This document shows, piece by piece, positions 1 through 8,006 of a DNA stretch of 30,231 bases. Positions within the stretch are counted from its first letter, which is position 1. Every line of letters starts with the position of its first letter. The position numbers and the translations under genes are program-made. Source of the DNA: an uncultured Muribaculum sp. Its GTDB lineage: Bacteria > Bacteroidota > Bacteroidia > Bacteroidales > Muribaculaceae. The notes beneath the pieces were generated by a model. It did no database searches. It saw nothing but the letters and a program-made list of their open reading frames with translations, and was not told the DNA's origin. The stretch is taken from contig CAJUTE010000033.1 in assembly GCA_910589555.1 (NCBI GenBank), positions 1-30,231 of the forward strand. Direction: 5' to 3'.

Positions 1-88
1 TTTTTCAAACCACCAAACTTTTTTGGGGAAATTTTTGTTTTCACTTTTAAGACCGTTGCCCGGAGGCGTTGTTTCTCAAAAGCGAGTG

Positions 89-120
89 CAAAGGTAGAGA
101 CTTTCCGCGAAACCTCCAAA
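89..120 (-). promoter_or_regulatory. Strong Bacteroidetes promoter firing leftwards, rRNA-operon-like
   Basis: On the minus strand a -33 box TTTGG (116-120) is followed after 19 bp by a -7 box TACCTTTG (89-96) and then the start-site context CACTCGCTTTT. Both boxes and their spacing fit the Bacteroidetes sigma-70 consensus. A second TTTGG (13-17, minus strand) sits in the same surroundings, GTTTGGTGGTTTG, but its -7 box would lie beyond the window edge. Tandem promoters of this kind are typical of ribosomal RNA operons in this phylum, so an rRNA or tRNA operon probably begins just left of position 1. The operon itself is not visible. Confidence 0.6.
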
Positions 121-195
121 TATTTTTGCGACTTTTTTGATGGCTTTTTGAAAGAAAATTTAAGTTTAACTGAGAATCAGGGAATTAAATGAGGG

Positions 196-274
196 CGTTA
201 AGGTCATTAAAGTCGTTAAGGTCTTTAAGGGCGTTAAGGAATTGAGAATTGAGAATGGGGAATTGAGAATGGGG
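196..274. repeat. Short tandem repeats, 9-bp and 14-bp units
   Basis: Five consecutive 9-bp units start at 196, 205, 214, 223 and 232 (consensus CGTTAAGGT with one to three changes). They run directly into AATTGAG followed by two exact copies of AATTGAGAATGGGG (247-260 and 261-274). The block lies upstream of the hydrolase gene and has no coding potential. Such arrays expand and contract by slippage. Confidence 0.85.
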
Positions 275-340
275 GTTGGGGAGCGAACTAAGATTTGGTG
301 GGGGTGTTATATATTATATTAGTATATTTAAGTTTTGAAG

Positions 341-1402
341 ATGATGAAGTTTAGATTTTTGATGTGCTTTATTGCTTTTTTAGCAATATGCGGGGTGGAA
401 AAAGCCGATGCATGCTCACGCGTGCTTTATGTGGGTGATACGACAAACACTGTTAATGACAGTGTGCTCAGGATAGTGGGGCGCTCTCTTGACTGGAAGA
501 CCCCTATCCCTACTAATGTGTATGTGTATCCTCGTGGCATGAAGAAGGTGAGCGATAATAAGCCGGGAGCCATTGAATGGGTGTCGAAATATGGAGCCGT
601 ATACGCAGTGAGCTATGACGGCGGTATCACCGAGGGCATGAATGAAAAGGGACTTGTGATAAATGGTCTGTTTTGCAAGGGGACAGTTTATGCCAATGCC
701 GAGACTGAGGGACGTCCGCCGATGTCGATGGCAGTGTTTGTGGGGTGGCTGCTTGACCTTAACGCGACCACACCTGAGGTGGTGAAGGTGCTGAAAGAGC
801 AAAATTTCAATATTTCGGGCGCCACATTTGACGGAGGAACCGTGTCGGCACTTCACTGGGGCATCACCGACGCCCAGGGACGCTCGGCGATCCTGGAATT
901 TGACCACGGCAAAATCAACATTTATGAGGGTCAGGACATCCCTATGCTCACCAATGACCCGCAATATCCTGCGATGACAGCAATCAATGATTACTGGAAA
1001 AAGGTGAACGGCGTGAATTTTATGCCCGGAACTGTAAAGAGTCCAGACCGATTCGTGAGAGGCGACTTTTTCCAGCATCATGTTGAGAAGACCAACGACG
1101 CCGATCTGGGCCTCGCCATCACCCGAAGCATCATGATGAATGTGTCGGTCCCCTATCTTTATGCCATAGAGACCGAGCCTAACGTGTCATCAACGCAGTG
1201 GCGCACTTACGCCAATATCCGTGACCGCCTCTACTACTTTGATCTGGTCACTAATCTTGGCACATATTATATAGACCTGAAAAAGTGTGATTTGCGTCCG
1301 GGGGCTTCAGTGATGAAACTTGACAACAGCAAATCCAAGGATTTCATAGGCGACGTGACATCAAAACTGGAAAAGCACGCTCCTTTCACACCAATGTTCT
1401 GA
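341..1402 (+). CDS. Choloylglycine hydrolase family protein (linear amide C-N hydrolase)
   Basis: A 353-residue secreted Ntn-hydrolase of the choloylglycine hydrolase/penicillin V acylase family, which cleaves linear amide bonds such as those of conjugated bile salts, penicillin V or acyl-homoserine lactones. A signal peptide (about residues 1-24) ends in KADA, directly before CSR. Cys25 then becomes the N-terminal nucleophile after cleavage, as the family requires. RSLDW (starting about residue 49) and the EGMNEKGL block match conserved family segments. An upstream TTG at 335 is in frame, but ATG 341 is preferred. Length and periplasmic targeting fit Gram-negative members. Substrate cannot be read from sequence: bile salt hydrolase is attractive for a gut organism, but acylase activity on other amides is equally possible. 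Confidence 0.85.
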   Translation: MMKFRFLMCFIAFLAICGVEKADACSRVLYVGDTTNTVNDSVLRIVGRSLDWKTPIPTNVYVYPRGMKKVSDNKPGAIEWVSKYGAVYAVSYDGGITEGMNEKGLVINGLFCKGTVYANAETEGRPPMSMAVFVGWLLDLNATTPEVVKVLKEQNFNISGATFDGGTVSALHWGITDAQGRSAILEFDHGKINIYEGQDIPMLTNDPQYPAMTAINDYWKKVNGVNFMPGTVKSPDRFVRGDFFQHHVEKTNDADLGLAITRSIMMNVSVPYLYAIETEPNVSSTQWRTYANIRDRLYYFDLVTNLGTYYIDLKKCDLRPGASVMKLDNSKSKDFIGDVTSKLEKHAPFTPMF

Positions 1403-1422
1403 TTTTAATGAAAATTTTTGTC

Positions 1423-1430
1423 TATCTTTG
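1423..1430 (+). promoter_or_regulatory. -7 box TATCTTTG for the DUF4421-like gene
   Basis: An exact match to the Bacteroidetes TAnnTTTG element lies 29 bp before the ATG at 1459, in the short gap after the hydrolase stop codon. No clear -33 TTG is seen at the usual 19-20 bp distance. It suggests that this gene is transcribed separately from the hydrolase. Confidence 0.6.
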
Positions 1431-1458
1431 CAAAATAAAGCTATAAGACAATCATTAT

Positions 1459-2574
1459 ATGGGACTGCGCAAATTGCTGTGCATTTTGTCACTGATACTC
1501 ACAATGCTGCCGGTAACCTCGGTATATGCCGAGGGTACTGACAGCATTTCTGCCTCAAAGTTTCAGTATAAATCCCAATATTGGTTCAACCAATTGATAG
1601 AAAACGGCTTCCGCATCAACGATCCGGGCGTGAACTATCCGAAATTTCCACGGTTTCTGCTCAAAATCTACAATTGGGGCGACAAAACTTTCAATTCTTA
1701 CGACAAGGAATATGTGGTGGGCACCGGGAAAAACTGGAAGCTGACCGGAAAAAACTATAACTGGCTTGAAAGCTACGCCATGTTTTTCACCAGCCACACC
1801 GACATAAGAATGAACAGCGACCCCTACAGCGACATCGGAGCCCACATAGGCTTCATGGCAGTGAGCGTAGGGTATACGTTCAAAGCCGACGAGTTGTTTG
1901 GCAAGCCCAAGAACACCCGAAGCCATTACGAATACGGATTCACTTGCAGCCGCCTCGCCGCCAATGTGGCTTACACCAAAACCTCGGGAGGTGTGAAGAT
2001 CACCAAGTTCGGCGATTATGATCTGCCTCATTCGTTCAGCTTCAACGGCGTGCGGCAAAAGACCTTCAGCCTTGACGCATATTACTTTTTCAACAACAAA
2101 AAATATTCCCAGGCTGCAGCTTACTGCTATTCAAAGTATCAGCTCAAGAGCGCCGGCTCCATGATAGCCGGCTTCAACTACGGGACACAAAGCATCAATC
2201 TCGACTTCACCAAGCTACCCCTTGAGATGATGGAGTGGATGCCGGGCGACTATAGCTACTACAATTTCCACTACACCGAATACAGCTTGACGCTCGGGTA
2301 TGCGTATAACTGGGTTCTGCATCCCCGCCGCTGGCTCGTCAACGTGACAGCGCTACCATCGGTGGGCTACAAGCACTCATACGAGGACTCGACCGACGGA
2401 AAAAAAGATATGTTTGCCTTGGCGCCTCGGGTAATGCTTGGGGTGGTGTATAACCACAAGAATCTTTTCGCATCGCTTAACGGACGATTTGACGGCCACC
2501 TTCACTTCGGCGACGGTTACACATTCTTCAACTCGATAGAATCATTTTCGCTCAATGTGGGCATGAGATTCTGA
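1459..2574 (+). CDS. DUF4421-like outer-membrane beta-barrel protein
   Basis: A 371-residue exported protein. The signal peptide covers about residues 1-24 (MGLRKLLCILSLILTML, cleavage near VYA-EG). The rest is rich in aromatic residues in alternating strands (YSYYNFHYTEYSLTLGYAYNW) and ends in SLNVGMRF, a C-terminal phenylalanine typical of outer-membrane barrels. The N-terminal section with FNQLIENGF...PGVNYPKFPRF resembles the DUF4421 family of Bacteroidetes; this is recalled, not searched. Function is unknown. It has its own -7 box, so it is probably not tied to the hydrolase before it. No terminator is obvious before the next promoter. Confidence 0.65.
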   Translation: MGLRKLLCILSLILTMLPVTSVYAEGTDSISASKFQYKSQYWFNQLIENGFRINDPGVNYPKFPRFLLKIYNWGDKTFNSYDKEYVVGTGKNWKLTGKNYNWLESYAMFFTSHTDIRMNSDPYSDIGAHIGFMAVSVGYTFKADELFGKPKNTRSHYEYGFTCSRLAANVAYTKTSGGVKITKFGDYDLPHSFSFNGVRQKTFSLDAYYFFNNKKYSQAAAYCYSKYQLKSAGSMIAGFNYGTQSINLDFTKLPLEMMEWMPGDYSYYNFHYTEYSLTLGYAYNWVLHPRRWLVNVTALPSVGYKHSYEDSTDGKKDMFALAPRVMLGVVYNHKNLFASLNGRFDGHLHFGDGYTFFNSIESFSLNVGMRF

Positions 2575-2632
2575 CAAACTCACCTGCCTGCGGGGTGTGT
2601 TTTTGGGGCGCAACGATATTTTGAAAGCCTCA

Positions 2633-2674
2633 TATTGCCACTAATTAATAAAATTCAGTAAATTTGTGGCAATA
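2633..2674 (+). promoter_or_regulatory. Promoter of the yfhO-type operon, embedded in an inverted repeat
   Basis: A -33 TTG (2635-2637) and a -7 box TAAATTTG (2659-2666) are separated by 21 bp, giving a start near 2673, about 12 bp before the ATG. A perfect 9-bp inverted repeat, TATTGCCAC (2633-2641) and GTGGCAATA (2666-2674), brackets the core so that one arm covers -33 and the other the end of -7 and the start site. This is the geometry of a repressor operator, though no regulator is identified. Confidence 0.6.
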
Positions 2675-2684
2675 AACGATTACA

Positions 2685-5198
2685 ATGGATAAAAATAAGA
2701 AGACATTACTTGGCGTTATCGCCTCGATCGCAGTCATGCTCATTGTGGCAGTGGCATATTTCTACCCCGATATTTTCGAAGGCAACGAACTGCGTCAACA
2801 TGACACACTTCAAGGCAAGGCGATCAGCCAGGAGGTGAACAGCTATCAAGATGAAACCGGCGAACAGTCGATGTGGACCAACTCCCTTTTCGGGGGAATG
2901 CCGACGTTCCAGATCACACCGTCATACAGCTCAGGAAAGCTTATCACCTTTGCCGCCGACCTTTACCACCTGTGGCTTCCGTCGCCGGTGAGCCTGCTGT
3001 TCATCATGATGGCAGGATTTTTCATATTGCTGTTGACCATGCGCGTGAAATGGTATCTCGCCCTCCCCGGCGCCATCGCCTACGGCTTCTCCTCCTACTT
3101 CATCATCATCATCGGCGCCGGCCATATATGGAAATTCATAACACTCGCCTATATACCGCCCACGATAGCCGGCATGGTGCTGTGTTACAGAGGCAAATAT
3201 CTTGCCGGCGGAGCCTTGGCGGCATTCTTCGCCATGCTTCAGATAGCGGGCAACCATATCCAGATGTCATATTACTTCCTGATGGTGGTGATTGGATTTG
3301 CGGCAGCTTACGGAGTGATCCTTCTGCGCGAAAAGAAGGGGAGCCAGTGGCTAAAAGCGACAGGCACCCTCGCCGGCGCCGCCATTCTCGCGATACTCGC
3401 CAACAGCCCCAATCTCTATAATACCTACGAGTATTCCAAGGAAACCATGAGAGGACGCCACAGCGAGCTTTCGCAAGGTGGCACAAACTCGGGAGTGACT
3501 TCAGGCGGAGGACTTAACAAAGATTATATCACCGCATGGAGCTACGGCAAAAGCGAGACATTCAGCCTGCTGATACCCAATGTGAAGGGCGGCGCCACGA
3601 TAAAGCCGGAAAAAGGGGGCACCAAACTGATGTCGCTCGGCGATACAGACGCCGCCAACGACCTCGTGAGCGAGGGAAAGATTCCGGCAGAATTCAAAGG
3701 CTATCTCGACCAGATGCCTCAATATTTCGGCGACCAACCGATGACCAACGGCCCCGTGTATATAGGCGCCTTATTCATGGCATTGTTCATCCTCGGATGC
3801 ATCATAGTGAAAGGTCCGATGAAATGGATGCTGCTGATAGTGACATTGCTGTCAATAGCCTTGTCATGGGGTCATAACATGATGTGGCTCACCGACATAA
3901 TGATTGATTATGTGCCGATGTACAACAAGTTCCGCACGGTGGCGAGCATACTTGTGGTTGCCGAATTCACAATACCGCTTCTCGGCATCCTCGCCCTTAA
4001 GCAGCTTATCGACGACCGCGCCAACTGGCGCTCCTACCGCAAGGCGCTCGGAATATCATTCGGAGTGTGCATGGCAATATGCGCCCTCGGCATCATCCAG
4101 CCGTCGATATTCGGATCATATCTGAGCGAACAAGAGCATAACGCTTATGTGGCGTCGGGCATGGCGCAGCAGGTGCCTCAGCTATTTTCAGCTATCGAAA
4201 ATGTGAGAATGTCGATGGTGTCATCAGATGCCTTGCGCAGCTTCATATTCCTGGGACTTGGCTGCGGACTGCTCGTACTGATGTTCAAGGGCACAATAAA
4301 CCGCAACACATTCTGCGTGCTGTTTACGGTAATAGTGATCGCCGATATGTTCAGCGTGAACAAGCGCTACCTGAACACCGACAGCTTTGTCGCCGCAAGC
4401 CCAGTCGCCAACGACGCGTTCACCATGACCAACGCCGACCGCAGCATCCTCGCCGACACAGCCATGAACTACCGCGTGATGAACATACCCCGTTTCTCAG
4501 AAGCCGCGCCGTCCTACTATCATAAGACGATCGGAGGATATCACGCCGCAAAACTTACCCGCTATCAGGACATGATCGACCGCCATCTGGGTAATTTCCT
4601 GAGCCAGTCGCCCACGCAAGCCGACATGAACGTGCTCAATATGCTTAACGCGAAATATATCGTGACGGGGGATGACCAGGTGTTCACAAACCCCGACGCG
4701 CTCGGCAACGCATGGCTTATCGACAAACTCGTCTATGCCTCAAACCCCGATGCTGAAATGGCAGCCCTTGACACCATCAATCCCGCCACAACAGCAGTGA
4801 GCGACAACAAATTCAAGGATGTGCTCGGAGCTCTTGCCACCAACAAAGCCGCGGGCGACACCATCTATGAGACCACCTACGCCCCCAACCGCCTGACCTA
4901 CCACGGCAGAAGCGCCAAAGGCGGCGTGGCGGTATTCTCAGAAATCTATTTCCCCTGGGGCTGGCAAGCCACCATCAACGGCGAGCCGGCAGAAATAGGA
5001 CGTGTGGACTACATACTTCGCGCCCTAAAGGTGCCCGCAGGAGAATGGGACATAACCATGACATTTGACCCTAAATCAACCCATACGGCAACAACGATAG
5101 CCACTATCGCGATTGTGATCATCTATCTTCTTGTGATACTGGCTATAGTATGTGCGATAAGACCATTGAAACAACCGCAAAAGAATGAAAACACTTAA
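2685..5198 (+). CDS. YfhO-family integral membrane protein
   Basis: An 837-residue polytopic membrane protein of the bacterial YfhO family, related by fold to GT-C glycosyltransferases and in some species linked to glycosylation of teichoic or lipid-anchored glycans. A first membrane helix lies at about residues 8-26. Many more follow between about 100 and 540, for example LLFIMMAGFFILLLTM and AFFAMLQIAGN. A soluble domain comes next, then FSEIYFPWGWQATINGE, the typical YfhO C-terminal segment, and a last helix (IAIVIIYLLVILAIV). It is the first gene of a three-gene unit: the next gene starts inside its last codons (14-nt overlap). The substrate in Bacteroidetes is unknown; a role in envelope glycan assembly is inference. 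Confidence 0.85.
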   Translation: MDKNKKTLLGVIASIAVMLIVAVAYFYPDIFEGNELRQHDTLQGKAISQEVNSYQDETGEQSMWTNSLFGGMPTFQITPSYSSGKLITFAADLYHLWLPSPVSLLFIMMAGFFILLLTMRVKWYLALPGAIAYGFSSYFIIIIGAGHIWKFITLAYIPPTIAGMVLCYRGKYLAGGALAAFFAMLQIAGNHIQMSYYFLMVVIGFAAAYGVILLREKKGSQWLKATGTLAGAAILAILANSPNLYNTYEYSKETMRGRHSELSQGGTNSGVTSGGGLNKDYITAWSYGKSETFSLLIPNVKGGATIKPEKGGTKLMSLGDTDAANDLVSEGKIPAEFKGYLDQMPQYFGDQPMTNGPVYIGALFMALFILGCIIVKGPMKWMLLIVTLLSIALSWGHNMMWLTDIMIDYVPMYNKFRTVASILVVAEFTIPLLGILALKQLIDDRANWRSYRKALGISFGVCMAICALGIIQPSIFGSYLSEQEHNAYVASGMAQQVPQLFSAIENVRMSMVSSDALRSFIFLGLGCGLLVLMFKGTINRNTFCVLFTVIVIADMFSVNKRYLNTDSFVAASPVANDAFTMTNADRSILADTAMNYRVMNIPRFSEAAPSYYHKTIGGYHAAKLTRYQDMIDRHLGNFLSQSPTQADMNVLNMLNAKYIVTGDDQVFTNPDALGNAWLIDKLVYASNPDAEMAALDTINPATTAVSDNKFKDVLGALATNKAAGDTIYETTYAPNRLTYHGRSAKGGVAVFSEIYFPWGWQATINGEPAEIGRVDYILRALKVPAGEWDITMTFDPKSTHTATTIATIAIVIIYLLVILAIVCAIRPLKQPQKNENT

Positions 5199-5901
5199 AC
5201 GCTTACTGACATCTTTCAACCGCTACAAACGCAGCAAGGGATTCGGCGTTCATTCGCCATTTGCCTTTTATCTCATACTCAACGTGTTGCGCGAGCGTCT
5301 CCCCTATTATGCCTACGCTAATATCGAGCTTCGCCGCAACATGGCGCTCAACCTGTCGGCTCGCATATCACGGCACCGCAGGGTGATCTCGATAAAAAAC
5401 GCCAAGATGCTGTTCAGGATCGCCTGCTACTTCAACCCCCAAAGCATCATGCAGATAGGGACCACCTACGGAGTGTCGACCACCGCCATCCTGGATGTGT
5501 CGAGCCGCTCACAGCTTGTGATATGCCCCGGAAGCGAGACCTGCACGCCCATCTACAAGAAAGTGACCCACAGATATGGCGAGCGCATCATCCACACCTC
5601 CGACATCGAGGAAGCCATAAACGCATACGACACACTCTCGAAAAACGAATGCAAATTCATACTGGTGAACTCGATAGACTCAGACAGCGATTCAGCCACA
5701 ATATACCGCTACGTGATGGAAGCGCTCGACGAAGGAGCCACAGTAATATTCAGAAATATACTGAAGCCCACACGAGTGTCGGCGCTGAACACCAAGGTCA
5801 ACGAAAATCTGGATCACGGAATGACATTCTCCAATGGAAAAATATCGATAGTGGTGGGGCGCAAAAATCTTCCACGCCAAAGTTTCAGTCTCTGGTTTTA
5901 G
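5185..5901 (+). CDS. Class I SAM-dependent methyltransferase-like protein
   Basis: A 238-residue protein with the N-terminal signature RYKRSKGFGVHSPFAF, shared by a Bacteroidetes family usually labelled SAM-dependent methyltransferase. IMQIGTTYGVSTTAIL (about residues 88-103) corresponds to motif I, the glycine-rich S-adenosylmethionine loop. A motif-II-like acidic residue is less clear (LVICPGSE follows), and a later strand reads KFILVNSIDSDSD. The catalytic status is therefore uncertain. It overlaps the YfhO-type gene by 14 nt and ends 5 nt before the XerD start, so translation is probably coupled. The substrate is unknown. Confidence 0.65.
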   Translation: MKTLKRLLTSFNRYKRSKGFGVHSPFAFYLILNVLRERLPYYAYANIELRRNMALNLSARISRHRRVISIKNAKMLFRIACYFNPQSIMQIGTTYGVSTTAILDVSSRSQLVICPGSETCTPIYKKVTHRYGERIIHTSDIEEAINAYDTLSKNECKFILVNSIDSDSDSATIYRYVMEALDEGATVIFRNILKPTRVSALNTKVNENLDHGMTFSNGKISIVVGRKNLPRQSFSLWF

Positions 5902-5906
5902 CAGCA

Positions 5907-6830
5907 ATGCCACGCAGCATAGACGACATTTCGAAGGTGGTCGACTCATATCACGCCTATCTCCTGCTGGAAAAAGGGCTTGCCGACAACACCCGAATCT
6001 CATACGACGAAGACGTGATGAAGTTTCTGAGATTTCTGAAAGGGGAATCTCTGACCCTCCGCGACACGACCCCGGAGGTGCTGCACGCATTTCTCGCCGG
6101 ACTGCATGACTGCCACATCTCCCCCAGGACACAAGCCCGCATAATTTCAGGGCTAAAATCATTTTTCAAGTTTCTGAAAATAGAGGGGTATATGGATGAA
6201 AATCCATCCCTGTTGCTACAGTCGCCACGACTTGGACGGCATCTGCCCGACGTGCTCACAATAAAAGAGATCGACGAGATGATATCCTGCATCAATATGT
6301 CGGCTGCCGAAGGGCAACGCAACCGAGCGATCATCGAAACTCTTTATGGCTGCGGCCTACGAGTGAGCGAACTGGTGAATCTCGACCTCGCCCACGTGTT
6401 TCTTGACGAGAAATATGTGATAGTCAAGGGCAAAGGGAGCAAGGAGCGAATGGTGCCGATGTCAGATGTGTCGGTCGAAGAGATCCGCGCTTATCTGCCC
6501 GACCGCTCACGGCTTGACATAAAACCCGGCGAGGAAAACATCCTGTTTCTCAACCGCAGGGGCAGGCGACTGTCGCGTGTGATGATATTCTATATCATAA
6601 AAGACCTGTGTGAGCTCGCGGGAATACGCAAGAGCATCAGCCCCCACACATTGCGCCATTCATTTGCATCGCATCTTCTCGAAGGGGGCGCCAACCTGCG
6701 AGCCATCCAGCAGATGCTCGGGCATGAATCAATAGCAACGACCGAGATATATCTGCACATCGACCGCCGTGCATTGCGTCAGGAAATATTGGAACATCAT
6801 CCCCGCAACAATCCCCCTCGAGAAGCATAG
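5907..6830 (+). CDS. xerD: Tyrosine recombinase XerD
   Basis: A 307-residue site-specific recombinase that acts at dif with XerC to resolve chromosome dimers. A SAM-like core-binding domain occupies about residues 8-95 and the catalytic domain 115-295. All active-site residues are visible: Arg152 in GCGLRVSEL, Lys176 in KGKGSKER, His247 and Arg250 in HTLRHSF, His273 in LGHESI and the nucleophile Tyr282 in TEIYLHI. The open frame extends upstream to 5523, but that part lies over the preceding gene; ATG 5907 begins 5 nt after the previous stop codon and gives the normal family length. Full length and intact motifs favour the housekeeping recombinase over a mobile-element integrase. XerC and XerD are hard to tell apart by eye. 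Confidence 0.85.
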   Translation: MPRSIDDISKVVDSYHAYLLLEKGLADNTRISYDEDVMKFLRFLKGESLTLRDTTPEVLHAFLAGLHDCHISPRTQARIISGLKSFFKFLKIEGYMDENPSLLLQSPRLGRHLPDVLTIKEIDEMISCINMSAAEGQRNRAIIETLYGCGLRVSELVNLDLAHVFLDEKYVIVKGKGSKERMVPMSDVSVEEIRAYLPDRSRLDIKPGEENILFLNRRGRRLSRVMIFYIIKDLCELAGIRKSISPHTLRHSFASHLLEGGANLRAIQQMLGHESIATTEIYLHIDRRALRQEILEHHPRNNPPREA

Positions 6831-6832
6831 AG

Positions 6833-6874
6833 AAATGATAACCCACACAGGGAATTGTGTATATCATTTTTTTT
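6833..6874 (+). terminator. Intrinsic terminator of the yfhO-xerD unit
   Basis: AAATGATA (6833-6840) pairs with TATCATTT (6862-6869). Inside this, ACACA (6845-6849) pairs with TGTGT (6856-6860). A run of T follows to 6874. It starts two bases after the xerD stop codon. Its descending arm overlaps the -33 element of the next promoter. Confidence 0.7.
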
Positions 6875-6885
6875 CTATATCTTTG
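6855..6885 (+). promoter_or_regulatory. Promoter of the cobalamin adenosyltransferase gene
   Basis: A -33 TTGTG (6855-6859) and an exact -7 box TATCTTTG (6878-6885) are 20 bp apart measured from the TTG. The expected start near 6892 leaves about 30 nt of leader before the ATG at 6921. The promoter is nested inside the xerD terminator hairpin. Confidence 0.7.
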
Positions 6886-6920
6886 TCGCCCAATTAAAAA
6901 CCATATAATCTATTATAGTC

Positions 6921-7484
6921 ATGACTAAAAGTAGAATATACACTACCACAGGCGACACAGGCGCCACTTCACTTGTGGGTGGAGTCCGTGTAAAGAAAAC
7001 CGATATCCGCATCGAAGCTTATGGCTCAGTGGATGAACTTAACGCCAACATAGGCGTGCTGGTCGCCATCCCCAATCTGCAGCCCGAGTTTGTGAAACTG
7101 CTTATCCGCATACAGAACAAACTCTTTAACATCGGATCATATCTTGCCACCCCCAATCCGGAAAACGCCATCACACAGTGCAAAGGACTTTCATACGAAG
7201 ATATCGAAAAAATCGAACACTGCATAGATGAAATGGACGCTCAACTTCCGAGACTTGAGACATTTGTGCTCCCCGGAGGAACTCACCGCAGCGCCGTGGC
7301 ACACGTGTGCCGCACAATGTGCCGCCGTTGCGAACGCCGCATAGTAGCACTCGCCGACACCACCTATGTGGATCCTAATGTATTGAAGTTTGTGAACCGA
7401 CTTAGCGATTTCTTGTTTGTATTTGCACGTTTTAACAATGTTGCCAACCAAACAGATGAAATATTGTGGGACAAAAATTGTTAG
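6921..7484 (+). CDS. PduO-type ATP:cob(I)alamin adenosyltransferase
   Basis: A 187-residue enzyme that transfers the adenosyl group of ATP to cob(I)alamin, making coenzyme B12 for methylmalonyl-CoA mutase and other radical enzymes. The ATP-binding N-terminus TTTGDTGATSLVGG (8-21) is intact. So are YGSVDELNA (34-42), the helix HRSAVAHVCRTMCRRCERR (122-140) with its conserved Arg/Glu set, and NRLSDFLFVFAR (159-170). Length is usual for the trimeric PduO family. It has its own promoter and is followed 41 bp later by a DUF2795-type gene that may share the transcript. The lack of pdu microcompartment genes nearby suggests a general B12-salvage role. Confidence 0.92.
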   Translation: MTKSRIYTTTGDTGATSLVGGVRVKKTDIRIEAYGSVDELNANIGVLVAIPNLQPEFVKLLIRIQNKLFNIGSYLATPNPENAITQCKGLSYEDIEKIEHCIDEMDAQLPRLETFVLPGGTHRSAVAHVCRTMCRRCERRIVALADTTYVDPNVLKFVNRLSDFLFVFARFNNVANQTDEILWDKNC

Positions 7485-7525
7485 TATAAGAAACAAACAA
7501 TAATCTAAAACTAAGTCTATATATT

Positions 7526-7747
7526 ATGTACTGGACACTGGAACTCGCATCTAAACTCGAAGATGCACCTTGGCCCGCAACCAAAGAAGAACTGATCGAC
7601 TACGCAATGCGTTCAGGCGCCCCGCTTGAAGTGATTGAAAACCTCCAGGAAATGGAGGACGAGGGGGAAACATACGAATGCATCGAGGACATCTGGCCCG
7701 ACTACCCCTCCAAAGAAGACTTCTTCTTCAACGAAGAGGAATACTAA
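7526..7747 (+). CDS. Small acidic DUF2795-family protein
   Basis: A 73-residue, strongly acidic cytoplasmic protein. The block PWPATKEELIDYAMRSGAPLEVIENLQEM matches the DUF2795 pattern common in Bacteroidetes, with an acidic C-terminal tail (IWPDYPSKEDFFFNEEEY). Function is unknown. It lies 41 bp after the cobalamin adenosyltransferase without a visible promoter of its own and ends just before a strong terminator, so the two probably form one transcript. Confidence 0.8.
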   Translation: MYWTLELASKLEDAPWPATKEELIDYAMRSGAPLEVIENLQEMEDEGETYECIEDIWPDYPSKEDFFFNEEEY

Positions 7748-7776
7748 GCCAATTTTAGGCATAAGTAAAAGATAAT

Positions 7777-7820
7777 CAATCGGATGAATCACTTGAGGTT
7801 GTTCATCCGATTGTTTTTTT
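7777..7820 (+). terminator. Strong intrinsic terminator
   Basis: A perfect 12-bp stem, CAATCGGATGAA (7777-7788) with TTCATCCGATTG (7802-7813), closes a 13-nt loop and is followed by seven T. It ends the adenosyltransferase/DUF2795 transcript and marks the border between the core-like region and the accessory region. Confidence 0.92.
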
Positions 7821-7938
7821 ACTACATATAATGGGCTGATGCCGCTTTACTGTCTATCTGAGATAAATACTGTAATGCTTTTACTTATAAAAAATCTCGA
7901 ATATAATATTTTTAATGAGTTGATTCCCCAATTTATAC

Positions 7939-7946
7939 TATCTTTG
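7939..7946 (+). promoter_or_regulatory. -7 box TATCTTTG upstream of fic
   Basis: This is an exact TAnnTTTG element 60 bp before the fic ATG. The nearest upstream TTG (7920-7922) is only 16 bp away, shorter than the usual 19-20, so the promoter is plausible but not optimal. Confidence 0.5.
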
Positions 7947-8006
7947 TAATTTAAACAAGATGGCTGAAGGTCAATAATACGAAATTGATTTTTAATAGTT
8001 TAGATT

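Larger units (their letters stand above)
1..340. other. Intergenic region with outward promoter and short tandem repeats
   Basis: No convincing gene is visible. The left part (1-120) carries minus-strand promoter sequence, listed separately. Positions 196-240 hold five units of a 9-bp repeat of the form CGTTAAGGT, and 240-274 hold a 14-bp unit (AATTGAGAATGGGG) twice plus a partial copy. A near-consensus -7 box, TATATTTA, lies at 323-330, but it is too close to the ATG at 341 to be trusted. Confidence 0.6.

Noticed and set aside
335..340. TTG start two codons upstream for the choloylglycine hydrolase
   Set aside because: ATG at 341 gives a normal signal peptide; nothing supports use of TTG.
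5523..5906. N-terminal extension of XerD
   Set aside because: It lies over the methyltransferase-like gene, has an Arg/His-rich out-of-frame composition, and is not part of the XerD family.
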